NCBI RefSeq assembly: GCF_003573695.1 | Contig: NC_039365.1 | Coordinates: 80,673,082 to 80,737,081, forward strand | DNA length: 64,000 bases | Direction of reading: 5' to 3' | DNA from: Papaver somniferum | Taxonomy: Eukaryota > Streptophyta > Magnoliopsida > Ranunculales > Papaveraceae | In this document: positions 1 through 10,805 of the stretch, piece after piece | How the letters are laid out: each line of letters opens with the position of its first letter | How positions within the stretch are numbered: the first letter of the stretch is position 1 | Made by a program: the position numbers and the translations under genes | The notes under the pieces: model-generated | Seen by the model: the letters and a program-made list of their open reading frames with translations, nothing else | What the model was told of the DNA's origin: nothing | The model's database searches: none

Positions 1-60
1 GATATATTTGGAGGCGATTAATCAGATTTCAATCATTTCTGCAACATATTTCAGTCTTAG

Positions 61-519
61 GTAAGTTTTGTATCTGTAATTGTTTATTCTCTTACTGATT
101 TCATTGGTTAATTTGTTGATTTCTTACTGATTTTGATTTTTTTTGAATGCATGATATGAATACGAACTGTTATATATTGATTATGATCTTGTTTGTAATT
201 TTGTTATTTCTTAGCTTTTGATTATCCTGATTTACTATTTTTGATTTTGATTTTTTGTTTTTTGCTGCATGATATGAAATTAAACCGATGTATGATTGTC
301 TACTACAAATTTATTCATCTATGTGGTCTAATAACACTCTGAATCTTATATCTTCGATTAACCGATGGAGTATTTTGATTAGGTTTACTGTTATTTGATG
401 TTTTTTCTTCGATTAAGTGTGTAATTTCCTATACATTGTTTATGTTTTAGGTGATTTCAAATATGAAAATGTGATTTGAAGCTTCAAATGTTTATTATTA
501 TTTCTTTTGTGATATGCAG
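61..519 (+). other. Probable 5' leader intron of the MULE transposase gene
   Basis: The donor is a consensus AG|GTAAGT at 60/61 and the acceptor is GATATGCAG at 511-519, followed 11 bases later by ATG 531. The interior is T-rich, as plant introns are. It is inferred from splice signals only. Confidence 0.6.
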
Positions 520-1175
520 GGGTATCAACTATGTCTGAGAAGGTTGTTTATGCTATTTTGAATCATGGTGAGCATTCTGCGCCTTTTTGTGTTAATACTT
601 CGAGCATCGTAGATGAATTGAAGCATTTTGCATGTAAGCAGTGAAGGTTTTTGTCTCCTGGGAGTATACGTTTGAGCTATGATAATGATCAAATAGTTTT
701 TATACAAGGTGATATACAACTTTAAGGTTTAATTGGTCTTACTATTATTATTAACGATGAAGATTTTTATTTGAATGTTGACGTGATTCCGAAGCATACT
801 TCTCGTTCTAAATCTGGTTGTAGTACTAGCTCTAGTTCTAGTACTGCAAATTCTTGTGTAACTGAAAGTCCTAAGCTTGTAAGGGTAGTAGATCATGATG
901 CAGATAAAGGTAAGCCTCTAAATTCTGATGAATGGATTTATATTTTTTACAAGATAGGTAGAGAGTTTATGGGTGGTGTTGACATTGTTAGAATTGTTGT
1001 GGATAAGTACAAGATGGCTACTGGTTACAAGATTAAGATTCTGAAAAAAGAAAGGACTCGGTATACTGCAAAGTGCAAAGAAGATGGTTGTTCATGGAGG
1101 ATTCACTTTGGTCCTGTGAATGGTGACACTTCTCGGTTCCTTCTGAAAGATGCTAATGTTCTTCACAGGTGAGCG

Positions 1176-1500
1176 GTGTTCATATTAGTCCACGTTACTT
1201 TTTTTTTTAATGGTGTACATAGATTGCACCTTATTGTTGTAACTTGTGATGCACATTACTTATTTTTTAGGCTTTTTATGTGTATGCCCATAGTGGTGTA
1301 CATAGTTGTGCACCTTATATATGTAGACTTGTTTAGGTGTACATTGTGGTGCACATTACTTGTTGTAGGCTTTTTGCATTGTGGTGCACATTATGGTGTA
1401 AATTACTTATTCTTGCTTAGTGTATGTCTTCTTTTTGCGTATGTGGTGTTGGTTTTGAGATCTGATTAGGTTACATTGTGGTGCACATTAATCTTTTTTT
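1176..1500 (+). repeat. GTGCAC/GTGTAC-rich repeats in transposase intron
   Basis: Short palindromic words (GTGCAC, GTGTAC), often written as GTGGTGCACATTACT, recur at least six times inside the second intron of the transposase gene. They do not fall in the coding exons. A reading frame of 97 codons across this stretch is an accident of the repeat. Confidence 0.55.
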
Positions 1501-2483
1501 TTTTTTTTTGCAGCTGTGGTGCTGGTGTGAGGTTGAAGAGTCCTCTAGTGACAACCAAATTAGTGAAGCATTTGATCATTGACAATATATAGGGAGATCC
1601 TAGTTTAAAACCCAATCATACCATTTCACTTTTTAAGAAGACTTACGGGTCCAATATTAAGTATCACCATGCTCATAAAAGGAGATAAGTTGTATTTGAA
1701 CAACAATTTTACAATGTCGAGAAGTCGTAAAGTAATTTAGTTTGGTATGTCAAAGATATTGAGGAACTAATCCTGATAGCTATGTGAATTTTGAGGTTGA
1801 TCATGCAACTAGAAGATTTCAGAGGCTTTTCATATGTTTTGGTTCTTGCAAGCATAGCTATAAGTATCTTAGTCTCATGATTTACTTGGACGCTACTTTC
1901 CTTACTGGTAGATTCAGGGGTGCTTTAATGGTTGCAACATGTGTAAATGGAAACATTTACCCATATGTTTATGCTATTGTTTCTGTTGAAAACAAAGAAA
2001 ACTGGTTTTGGTTTCTGGACAATCTTAAACAAGTGGTGGATGGTCGTACGATTGTTTTTCTTAGTGATCGTGGAGAAGGCCTTTTGCAGGGTATTCCAAA
2101 AATATTTCTTGACTCATATCACAGCTATTGATTTTATCACATCAAGTGCAATCTTCTTATTGGAACAAGTGACGCAAATTCCAAGGTTGTTATCGCTTTG
2201 TTCTATAAAGCTTCTTACTCTTATACATCAGCTAACTTTGAAGAAGCTTTGCAGGGTATGCATACGCTTGGATGTGGACATGTTTCCAATTATCTCAAGT
2301 TTGTTCCAAAGGATAAATGGGCAAATGCATTTTTCCTTGTATGCAGATATGGTACTCACTCTTCAACTCTTGCCGAGTCATTTAAAACTGAATTCTTTCT
2401 CTCACTGCCTGCTTATGCTCTTCTCGATGTGATACGACGAGTTCGATGATTTAGTGTTTCATTCATTTTTTTCCACTCACCTT

Positions 2484-2700
2484 CCTTGTACACATGTACA
2501 CATGGATTTGCTTATTACATTCTTGCTTAATCTGTATACATCGGATCAATACATTCTTGTACATATGGATTTGCTTAATGTATATATTCTTGTACACATG
2601 TTTTATCTGTCATTCTGCAACTATGTGTACATTATTATACACATGGACTTCCTTAATATGTACATTGTTGGACACATGTTTATCTATCTTTTTCCTAGAT
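2484..2700 (+). repeat. TGTACACATGGA-type repeats in third transposase intron
   Basis: TGTACACATG and close variants followed by GGATTTGCTTA recur about five times in this intron-like stretch, which ends at the acceptor ATTTTAG (2735-2741). The motif resembles those in the preceding intron and in the gap between the two MULE genes. Confidence 0.5.
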
Positions 2701-3381
2701 CATTTTTTTATCATTTATGTTTTGTGTTTTTATTATTTTAGGTTGAAGATTATGAAGAAGAATGCTAAGAGAAAGGGTAGAAGGTCTGGAAACTTTTAAT
2801 ACTAGGCTCACTCCCATATATGAGGCTTTACTAAAGGAAATCATCGACACTGGTCGTACTTGGATGGTTAGTGAGTCTGGGAAAGATTGTACGAATTTCA
2901 TTCTCCCATGTCTCATTGTGTAGATTTTTTGCAGAAAACTTGTACGTGTCACAGGTGTCGTGTTAATGGTTTTCCTTGTGCACATGCTTGTGCTGCCATT
3001 CAAGCTACGAGGGAGGACATATATTTATTTCTTGAGCTATATTTCACCACCGAATGGTTCACCTTAGAATACCAGGAGATCATATGCCCCATCCCTAATT
3101 TTGACAAGCCGCAGGCTTATGATCCTAGTGATAGGGTTATTGTTCCCATTCCTGTTCCTCCACCTGGTAGACGAAGAACACAGCGTATCAGGAGTGCTTG
3201 GGAGAAGCAAAAGAGGGCTATGATGTGCACAAAGTTCTTCAGCCTTGGTCATCACAACAGAGCTACCTTCCCCCTTCTTTGATGCTTTTTACTATGTTAT
3301 TTTTGTTTTGAAAGATCCTATGTTTTCGGTTTTTACGTTAGGTAATGTCTTTTCAATTTTATAGGCATGGTTAATTAGTGT

Positions 3382-3740
3382 CAGGACATGTGTACTATTA
3401 TGTACACCTTCATGTACACTTCATTTTTCTTACATGTCATTACATGCGTACCATTATGTACACCTTCCTGTACAATAGATGATACTATGTTATTTTGTTT
3501 AGAAAGATTCTATGCTTTCAGTTTTGTATAATTACTTTTGGTAATGCCTTTTCAATTCTATGTTTTCAGTTCTGCATGCTTTGATGATTAGAAAAATCTG
3601 TCAGTACATGTGTACCATTATGTACACCTTCCTATACACTTCAATTATTGAGATTTTCTACTCTGTCTGTACATGTGCACAATCATGTACACCTTAATAT
3701 TTTCTATTGTCAGTACATGTGCATAATAATGTACTCCTTA
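3382..3740. repeat. Degenerate tandem repeats between the convergent MULE genes
   Basis: About five degenerate units contain CATGTGTACCATTATGTACA followed by CCTTCCTGTACACTT. The two halves of each unit are inverted GTGTAC/GTACAC words. The array sits between the 3' ends of the transposase and Ulp1 pseudogenes, where it could act as a bidirectional 3' processing region or a protein-binding site. Both roles are guesses. Confidence 0.5.
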
Positions 3741-3950
3741 ACATTTACCCCGCAAGTCTGTTCAAAACATCAATATTGAAACTAATAAAAATATTAATTC
3801 AACGTCTTTTATAGTAGTGATAAGTCTTAAACAGAAAATTGAAAATTGAAATTTAAAAAGTTGTCTGAAGATTAAAAACGCTTAGAAGCAATTCAGAAAA
3901 TGATCTTGTATGAAGATTAAAAACTAAAAACTCATCTTCCTCTTCAATGG

Positions 3951-5031
3951 TTAGAATCCTCTACTCTTACGCCACTCCTTGTGCTGCTCATCCTTTGCTA
4001 TATCCCGCACTTTTTCATAACTTCCGACTTTTTTCAGAATCTTGGCCACCAATTTTGATCTCATTTGCTGACAAATGTATTCGGCCTTCTTCTCTCGACA
4101 CTTTTTGTTTTCTGCAGACATCGTTTCATAAAGTAACAAGTGTATATGAGGCGGTCTGGGTTGATTCCTTGTGCAGGGCATGGCATGAAGTTATTTCGTG
4201 CTCTTCTATAGGTGTATCACCCTTTAACTCTCTCTTCTTGTTGAGTTCCAAACCACATCTGCCATTGGTTTTGCATCATCTTTATATGTCTCCTCATTTT
4301 TTAGTGTAAGGAGTTGTACCACTTTCATTCGACAGCTTCAAAGTCAAATTTCAAGAGCGACCAGTGCCATCCTACTATCATGTGCTCTGCAGAGTGATTC
4401 ACAGCGATTGCTAGAACTTCTAGATTCTCAGGCATGTCCCTTATGAAATCAACCACAAGTTGTCTTACCATGTTGGTGTTATTACGCTTCACATAGTACT
4501 GCAATCAATAATTTGTTGGGAAATAAAATAAATTAGGTACATCTAAATTAGACCAGATATGCGTGACATATCACACTGGTGTACAAGCATGTACAGTCCC
4601 ATATAAAACTAACAAATCAAGCATCTTAGACCTGACAACAAACCATATATCCATGACGTATGGTATAGGTGTACAACCATGTACACACCTAAATAAATCT
4701 AACAATCAACCATCGATACAAACACTTGATAGAGCATGTATAAATCATACATCATACGGTGTACATCTATGAACTGGATTGCTTCTGCAATGATCCTTCC
4801 TCGTACATCTTCACTGGATAACGATTTCTGTGACGACTCTTCTTCTGGCTCTTCTTGGCTCAATAATAAAAAGCTTGGACAATTGTCACAGAACATTGTT
4901 GCTATCTTTTCCTTGACTTCAGTTGGTGCCATTCTGAAACAGCCTTTTTCAAGTTTCACAAACATAGATTCTGACATATTCTCAAGAAGGTCATCAATTG
5001 TTGTATAAGTCTCCTTCTCTGGATCTTCTAC
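3951..5031 (-). pseudogene. Ulp1-type (C48) cysteine protease of the MULE, broken
   Basis: Read on the minus strand, an exon from about 5031 to 4774 encodes an acidic region (SQEEPEEESSQKSLSSEDV). An intron rich in GTACAC words follows. A second exon starts at 4498 after the acceptor TTGATTGCAG. It contains HWSLL, the catalytic-His motif of Ulp1 proteases, then KWYNSL. A later piece reads QGINPDRLIYTCYFMKR. The family has Cys after this Asp, and here codon 4151-4153 (CGC) gives Arg, so the active-site Cys appears lost. A TGA sits just before KWYNSL, and frameshifts separate the C-terminal pieces that end at 3951. Ulp1 proteases remove SUMO-like tags; why MULEs carry them is unknown. Confidence 0.7.
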
Positions 5032-6404
5032 CTATGTGAGTAAAAGGACATCTTACATGCATTCAGGGTTCAGCTGAGATATGGCTTGAACCATGCACAA
5101 CCTATGATATTTCAATTATATAAAATATAATGCAGAAAAGAAATAACACAGATACCAGAAATTTTGTTAACGAGGAAACCGCAAATGGAGAAAAACCCCG
5201 GGACCTAAACCAGATTGAACGCCACGATGTATTAAGCCACTACAATCACTATCCTACTACAAGATTAACTTCAGACTGGAATGTAGTTGTGCCCTAACCA
5301 ATCTCACACTGATCAAGGTACAGTCGCGTTCCTTATGCCTTCGAATCCCAGCAGGACTCTACGCACTTGATTCCCTTAGCTGATCTCACACACAACTAAG
5401 AGTTGCTACGACCCAAAATAGAAGGCTTATAAACAAATCTGTCTCCCACAAAAATGTCTATTCTGATATATCAATGTGTCTCCCACATAAATACTTACGA
5501 AGTTTTGTTCCGTCTTATGATAAATCAAGGTGCACAGGAACCAATTGATAATCCGGTCTTATATTCCCGAAGAACAGCCTAGAAATATCAATCACCTCAC
5601 AATAACTTAACTATATGGTAGTAGAACAAGTTATTGTGGAATCACAAAGAATGAGACAAAGAGGTTTGTGATTACTTTTTATATCTTAGCTATCGGAGAT
5701 AAATCTCGAGTCAATCTTAGAGAATATAGTACTCAATACGATAGAACAAGTAAGATCAAAATACGCAACTACAGAGAAAGTAGTTGGATCTGGCTTCTGA
5801 ATTCCAATGAAGTCTTCAAGTCGTTAACCTATACGGTTTTAAAAAAAACTAGGTTAATGGAGAACCGACTTTAGTACGCAACTAGTATCACACACGAGGT
5901 ATGGGGATTAGGTTCCCTGTTGCTAGAGTTATCCTTTATATGGATTTCAAATCAGAGTTTGCTTAGTTAGCTTAGAAACAAAGCATTCATTATTCACCGT
6001 TAAATGAAATCCTGGTTTAAGATGTAAGCTAAGTTTTGCTTGAAACCAAAGAAATATATCTCCACCGTTAGATGGACTTAGCTTGTCACACAAAAATGAA
6101 ATATACTTCATTTAGATATGGGTAACCGTACTTAAATATGTATACTTAGTTGGTTCAATAATAGTCAACCAAGGTTAGCCATATAAACACTTTTGTCTAA
6201 TCCACATTCATCTAACACATCTGTATCAACTATGATGATCAAAGATAATCAAAGGATCTAATTGTGTTTTTTATAGAGTTGTTCAATTGTTCATTATCTT
6301 ATAGTAAAATACAAGAACAAATCGAAGCAAAATCGGATTGATTCGGAAGAATCAATTCATGAACATTTAAGCCACGGTTTGCAAATATTGCATTCCTTAT
6401 TATA

Positions 6405-6720
6405 TAAGTTTGCTAACGGGTATGCAAACTTAAGTTCCTTATTAAGAACTTGAACCGCTTAAGTTTGCTAATGGGTATGCAAACTTAAATTCCGTACATT
6501 GGTCACAAGCTAACAGTTTGCAAACGGGTACGCAAACTTTAGTTCCGGACTGAATTCAGTTGAAACTGTTTGCGAACGGGTACGCAAACTTGGTTCCTGG
6601 ACTTCAACCGTCAAATCAGTTTGCGAACGGGTATGCAAACTTAAGTACCCTTACTTAAACAGTCGAATAAGTTTGCGAACGGTTATGCAAACTTCCGGTC
6701 ATGAATTCCGTCAAAACAAT
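6405..6720 (-). repeat. Tandem array of imperfect palindromes in B LTR, copy 1
   Basis: About six units of 50-53 bp each start with a variant of AGTTTGCGAACGGGTATGCA followed by AACTTAAGTTCC. Each core is an imperfect inverted repeat (GTTTGC...GCAAAC). The array lies upstream of the promoter-like part of the LTR, where plant LTRs often have enhancer repeats. An enhancer role is inference. Confidence 0.65.
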
Positions 6721-7367
6721 TCGTACACTAAGTACACAAACCGTAATGTATCCAGACATGGGTTTTAGCTCTTAACTCCCATTTCAATCATTGAAACATT
6801 CTTAGAAGACGACAATGGATGTCTCACACACACCATTAGCTAATAAGCAATTTTTAAGTGATCGATTGATCAATATGAAACTTTCCAAGTCGACATCAAA
6901 TGATTGTCTCGCACAAATCATGTAAGATGTTTCATGGCAATTTTCACATGATCATCTTTTGACATAAGGTCAAGAATAATGATGAATGTATCTAACACAT
7001 AAATCTACCAACACGTATTTCGAGAAATAGATAAGCGAGTTATACTCAGCTCGAAATATCAAATGTGTATGATACGAAAGACTATATCGTATGCGACTTT
7101 TGTCACAATAGGAGATAATTAAGAATAGAATAGACTTCTGAGGATAGATAATCAAAAGAATCTAATTATGTTTCAAATAGAGTTGTTCAATTGTTCATTA
7201 TTTCACAGAAACATATATGAACCAATTGAATCAAAATCGGATTGATTCATAAGAATCAATTCATGAACATTAAGCCACGGTTTGCAAAGATTGCATTCCT
7301 TAATTCATAAATGTATTTGTTCATGAGTATGAAAACATAATTAACCGATTTTAGAACTTTAACCACG

Positions 7368-7605
7368 AAGTTTGCAAACAGGTACACAAACTATAGCTTC
7401 CGGACTTTGGTCTTGTCTAGCAGTTTGCAAACAGGTATGCATTCTGTTGTCCCAGACCTTAACTCAGGTAGAACTGCTCACATACTGGTATGAAAACTTA
7501 GTTCCCGGACTTTAACAGTTAAAACCGTTCGCATGCTAGGTATGCAAACAAGGTTCACATACCTGAATCATACCAAAACAATTTGCATACTGGTATGCAT
7601 GCTGT
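7368..7605 (-). repeat. Tandem array of imperfect palindromes in B LTR, copy 2
   Basis: This is the counterpart of the 6405-6720 array inside the second copy of the 0.9 kb LTR duplication. About four units remain, with cores such as AGTTTGCAAACAGGTACACA and ATTTGCATACTGGTATGCAT. These cores have changed much more than the flanking duplicated DNA. Confidence 0.55.
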
Positions 7606-8191
7606 GTTGTATCCAGACAAAGGTTGTTCTAAACTCCCATTTCAATCATTGAAACATCCTTAGAAGACGACAATAGCTATCTCACACAAACTATTATCTT
7701 ATAAGTAATTTTCAAGTGATCGAATGATCAATATAAAACTTTCCAAGTTGACATCAAATGACTGTCTCGCACAAATCATGTAAGATGTTTCATGGAAATT
7801 TCCACATGATCATCTTTTGACATAAGGTCAAGAATAATGATGAATGTAGCTAACACATAAATCTACCAACATGTATTTCGAGAAATAGATAAGCGAGTTA
7901 TACTCAGCTCGAAATATCAACTGTGTATGATACGAAAGACTATATTGTATGCGACTTTTGTCTCAATAGGAGATAAGTAAGAATAAAATATACTTCTGAA
8001 GATAGATAAGTTTTAGTGTCCCCATACCTTTTGTTGAAGCGCCGTGAATTCTACAGCTCAACTATACAATCTATCTAGTCTGAAACTCCTACAGATAGAC
8101 TAGAGATCGAGACTATAGTTTTGATCAACTAAACTTAACAAACAAGCTTGAAATAGAAACCTTTCAAGTTCGACCGAGCAATGCTCTAACA

Positions 8192-8200
8192 ATCTCCCCC
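8192..8200 (-). promoter_or_regulatory. Polypurine tract of element B
   Basis: On the minus strand the sequence GGGGGAGAT directly precedes the LTR start TGTTAGAGCA. This is the usual plus-strand primer site of LTR elements. Confidence 0.7.
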
Positions 8201-9451
8201 ATTGTCAATTTTAGTGACAAAACTATCAATACATATGGATTACAAAATAAATAAGACTTTGTAGCTTCTCATCCACATGCTTGATTTCCTTGGTTCTTCA
8301 ACATTACTTGAATTCTTTGTCGCTCCAAGTATTCCAGTGACTCTGAATGTGTTCGACCCAGCATCATTGTTGTTGAAGATCCGTAGCTATAACAATAATC
8401 AACAAGATTGTTTTCAGATTGTTATACAATGTCATAGTATTATTACACGACATCAAAGTTCAACTTTGACAATAATACTATGGTTACATGTATCACTCCC
8501 CTTTTGTCAATACTTCATCTCACAATGAAAACAACTCCCCCTTACATAAGGATCCGTAAACCATGTGTATGTAGTGTGAACTACAAAATAATTCTCCCGC
8601 TTTTTGTCAATATAAATTTGCAAAGGTACAAAAATTATGGGATCATAATGAAATTCTCATAGAGATACATCATGACTAAAAGAGAACATATCAACTTTGT
8701 TTCAATTATTTCATATAGTCGGAACTTAGTGTATTCACCAAGGAGTTAACAAAGATACAAGATAACTCCTACAATATTCCACAGCTGCACTACCCACAAA
8801 GATTTGGCAATTACGCACGAGTTCACTTAAGAACTCGCTCCCATAAAATGTCATTCCCAAAAGGAACAACAATAGCGACCTTACTTTCACAAGAAAATAA
8901 GGATTTCTTTGGACATTAACAAATCACATGAAACATGAATTTGTATCCAGAAAACTCAATTAAATTAACCACAAAGGAACCTTAATAATTAATTTAATCG
9001 GAAGTGCTCAACATAAGAAAACTTACGAAGCCATACAGTACTTTCACATAAAGTGGATCATAGAAAGATCAATACTGCGGAATATTCAAAGATTCATTCT
9101 ATTTTTCATCAATATTTGCATAATGATACCATAGACTTAACCTTTGACATATAATTCAAAAGTTCATTCTATTTTCATCAATATTTGCATAATGACACAA
9201 TAGACTTAACTTTTGAGCATATATTCAGCTAAACTTCTTATGGATTTAACATTATTAGCAGTTTAATTGAAAGATAAAATCATTCATGGCTAAAATACCA
9301 TTAAAGTCATTACAACCATTAAAAATAACAGTTTAATAAGTTCGACATAAGAAGTTCAAAATAAAATACCATAAGCAACCAACACATAAAAAAATATTTA
9401 ACCCACCATCTTATAATAATCCATAGCAATTTCATCGAACTTCTCAATCAG
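8201..9451 (-). other. Non-coding 3' internal region of element B
   Basis: No coding potential is seen. Read on the minus strand it matches the 3' internal region of element C (15970-16615 and 50778-51095), for example around TTTGTACCTTTGCAAATTTA. B and C therefore share the whole polypurine-side non-coding region although their coding contents differ. Confidence 0.6.
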
Positions 9452-10381
9452 TTATGGATAAGCTTCTTTAGCATAATACAACTGCTCTCCTAAGCATTCA
9501 ACTTCTTGCTGAAGACGGGTGATCTCTGGGTTTGAGGATGTTGAAGTTCCTGCTGATGTTCCGGCTGAAGTTCTCTTCATATTTTCGATGCTTGCATGGG
9601 TTAGGACTTTCGGTCTACCAAGATCGGTACCAAAAGCAACAATGTCGAATTGACTGCAAATCCTTGAAATAAGACAAGGAAAGCCTGGAGTCTTCTTAGA
9701 AGACTCCTTTACACTTATCATCTCACGAATGATAATACTAAATAAATCAATATCTCTCCCTTCAACAATGTAACATACCAATTCAGCAAGAGACCTGGTC
9801 CATATCATTTCGTCAATTGTGCTCGGCATCATGTTAGCTACAACCAGTTTTCCAAAAACTTTGAGAAACAACTCAGCACCATGAACATCAATCTTGCCAT
9901 ATCCCCAGGAGACGTCTTTATTAAGAAGACGATTTGATAGCATGTTTGGAGACAACCTTTCATGCTCAGGAGGTGGGAATTGGAAATTTCCAACCGGGGT
10001 CAAGTTCAAGAGATCAGCAATAACTTGATGATTCACCACAAGGATTTCATTCCCCACAATAGTTTTAAAAGAGCAGTTGACCAAATCCGGTTCATGTAAA
10101 TTAGCATAAAACTGGGCAGTCATTTCAACATGAGCAGTTTTCATGGGTTGATGAATTATGCCCCATTCAAAACCTTTAAAAGACCTAGAGAGATGTTCTA
10201 CACTAATTTTTGAAGCATCATAGTATATTTTCATGATAGGCGGTTTCTTGCTATATTCCAAATAGAGGTCACGAGCCTCTTCGCTAACAAACCTAGTTCT
10301 CAAACTTGAATCATAATAAGTTTCACTACTAGCATTAGAACCCGAACTCTCACCACGATTCAATCTCTTCCTAGGTGTCAT
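9452..10381 (-). CDS. ORF2 of element B, resembling the putative plant transposon protein domain
   Basis: An uninterrupted frame of about 309 residues starts at ATG 10381. The frame is open further upstream to 10717, but this Met begins a typical basic, Ser-rich tail (MTPRKRLNRGESSGSNASSE). The middle contains AQFYANLHEPD and FKTIVGNEILVVNHQVIADL, which resemble, from memory, the putative plant transposon protein domain (Pfam PF20167) found in many plant retroelements. The C-terminus is Ser/Thr-rich followed by a short helical, possibly coiled-coil stretch (ITRLQQEVECLGEQLYYAKE). The molecular function is unknown. It lies in the 3' part of B, after a TATA-like sequence of its own. That it stays open in an old element is notable. 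Confidence 0.65.
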   Translation of the reverse strand: MTPRKRLNRGESSGSNASSETYYDSSLRTRFVSEEARDLYLEYSKKPPIMKIYYDASKISVEHLSRSFKGFEWGIIHQPMKTAHVEMTAQFYANLHEPDLVNCSFKTIVGNEILVVNHQVIADLLNLTPVGNFQFPPPEHERLSPNMLSNRLLNKDVSWGYGKIDVHGAELFLKVFGKLVVANMMPSTIDEMIWTRSLAELVCYIVEGRDIDLFSIIIREMISVKESSKKTPGFPCLISRICSQFDIVAFGTDLGRPKVLTHASIENMKRTSAGTSAGTSTSSNPEITRLQQEVECLGEQLYYAKEAYP

Positions 10382-10652
10382 TGAAACCAAAGAGAAGCTT
10401 AAAAGAAACGGTGAAGAACTTACCGGGTACGCGTACTGTTGAAGATAGTGAAGCTCCGAAAATGGAAGAGAATATGAAACAAGAACAAACCCGTGGAGTA
10501 GCTTTTTGTTGTGATTCCAACAATACCAAGAACACTCAAAAAGATTGAGAATTGAGGTTATGGTGATTAAGGGTTTACTAACTCTTGGATTTCTTTTTCG
10601 TTCTCGAACAGTTGGGAAGAAGAGGTGAAAAGAAAAAGAAGAGCCATTTTCT

Positions 10653-10665
10653 CTTTTTATGTATA
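10653..10665 (-). promoter_or_regulatory. Possible internal promoter (TATA-like) for element B ORF2
   Basis: On the minus strand TATACATAAAAAG lies about 280 bp upstream of ATG 10381. A pyrimidine-rich leader (CTTCTTTTTCTTTTCACC) follows. It looks like a plant core promoter with a leader, but it rests on sequence appearance alone. Confidence 0.35.
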
Positions 10666-10805
10666 GAGGAATGGATCCTGAACCGACTATGCACGTACGG
10701 GAGCGCGGTTCTAACACACAATGGTTCTAGGTTCAACGTACATGAACCACAAAGTGCAAACAAGGAAGCAACAAACTTTGACTTGAGAAATTTTTGTATG
10801 GTCTA

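Larger units (their letters stand above)
531..3282 (+). pseudogene. MULE transposase (MuDR family), broken
   Basis: The reading frame from ATG 531 holds an N-terminal MuDR-type DNA-binding region (about 930-1168, with KYKMATGYKIKILKKERTRY). A transposase core follows at 1784-2449, with catalytic-type Asp codons at 1889 (LDATFLTG) and 2066 (FLSDRGEG). A SWIM zinc finger at about 2940-3000 reads CTC..CAHAC, the CxCx(n)CxH pattern. A leader intron is likely at 61-519 (GTAAGT to GCAG). Further introns are likely at 1169-1513 and at about 2442-2741 (acceptor only). In-frame stops include 642-644, 723-725 and 2129-2131. A single-base loss near 1763-1767 and shifts near 2780 and 2884 break the frame. 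In the cell this family cuts and pastes DNA at terminal repeats. Confidence 0.85.
1..5085. mobile_element. Mutator-like element (MULE) remnant with transposase and Ulp1 genes
   Basis: A plus-strand transposase pseudogene and a minus-strand Ulp1-like protease pseudogene point towards each other with about 670 bp between them. Plant MULEs that carry a Ulp1-type gene are known. The left end probably lies outside the window, and I found no terminal inverted repeats or target duplication. On the right the element runs directly into a truncated LTR of element B near 5085. Introns and the gap between the genes are rich in short GTGTACA/GTGCAC-like motifs. Both genes carry several stops and frameshifts, so this copy is dead. 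Confidence 0.75.
5086..8191 (-). repeat. 3' LTR of element B, outer end missing
   Basis: It matches the right LTR at 54365-55886 and the solo LTR at 57721-60095. It ends at TGCTCTAACA (8182-8191), the reverse complement of the family start TGTTAGAGCA. About 275 bp of the outer end, present at 54089-54360, is missing at the junction with the MULE. It contains a tandem duplication of roughly 0.9 kb (about 6240-7146 and 7147-8008), so it is longer than the solo LTR. Confidence 0.75.

Noticed and set aside
1176..1469. 97-codon frame in the MULE
   Set aside because: It lies inside a likely intron and is made of T-rich repeat words.
5668..5874. 68-codon frame found in both B LTRs (also 54917-55123)
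   Set aside because: The similarity follows from LTR homology. No domain is visible, and the frame runs antisense to the element transcript.
6405..7605. CRISPR-like array of spaced repeats
   Set aside because: The units are degenerate tandem repeats inside a plant LTR, and no cas-like genes are present.
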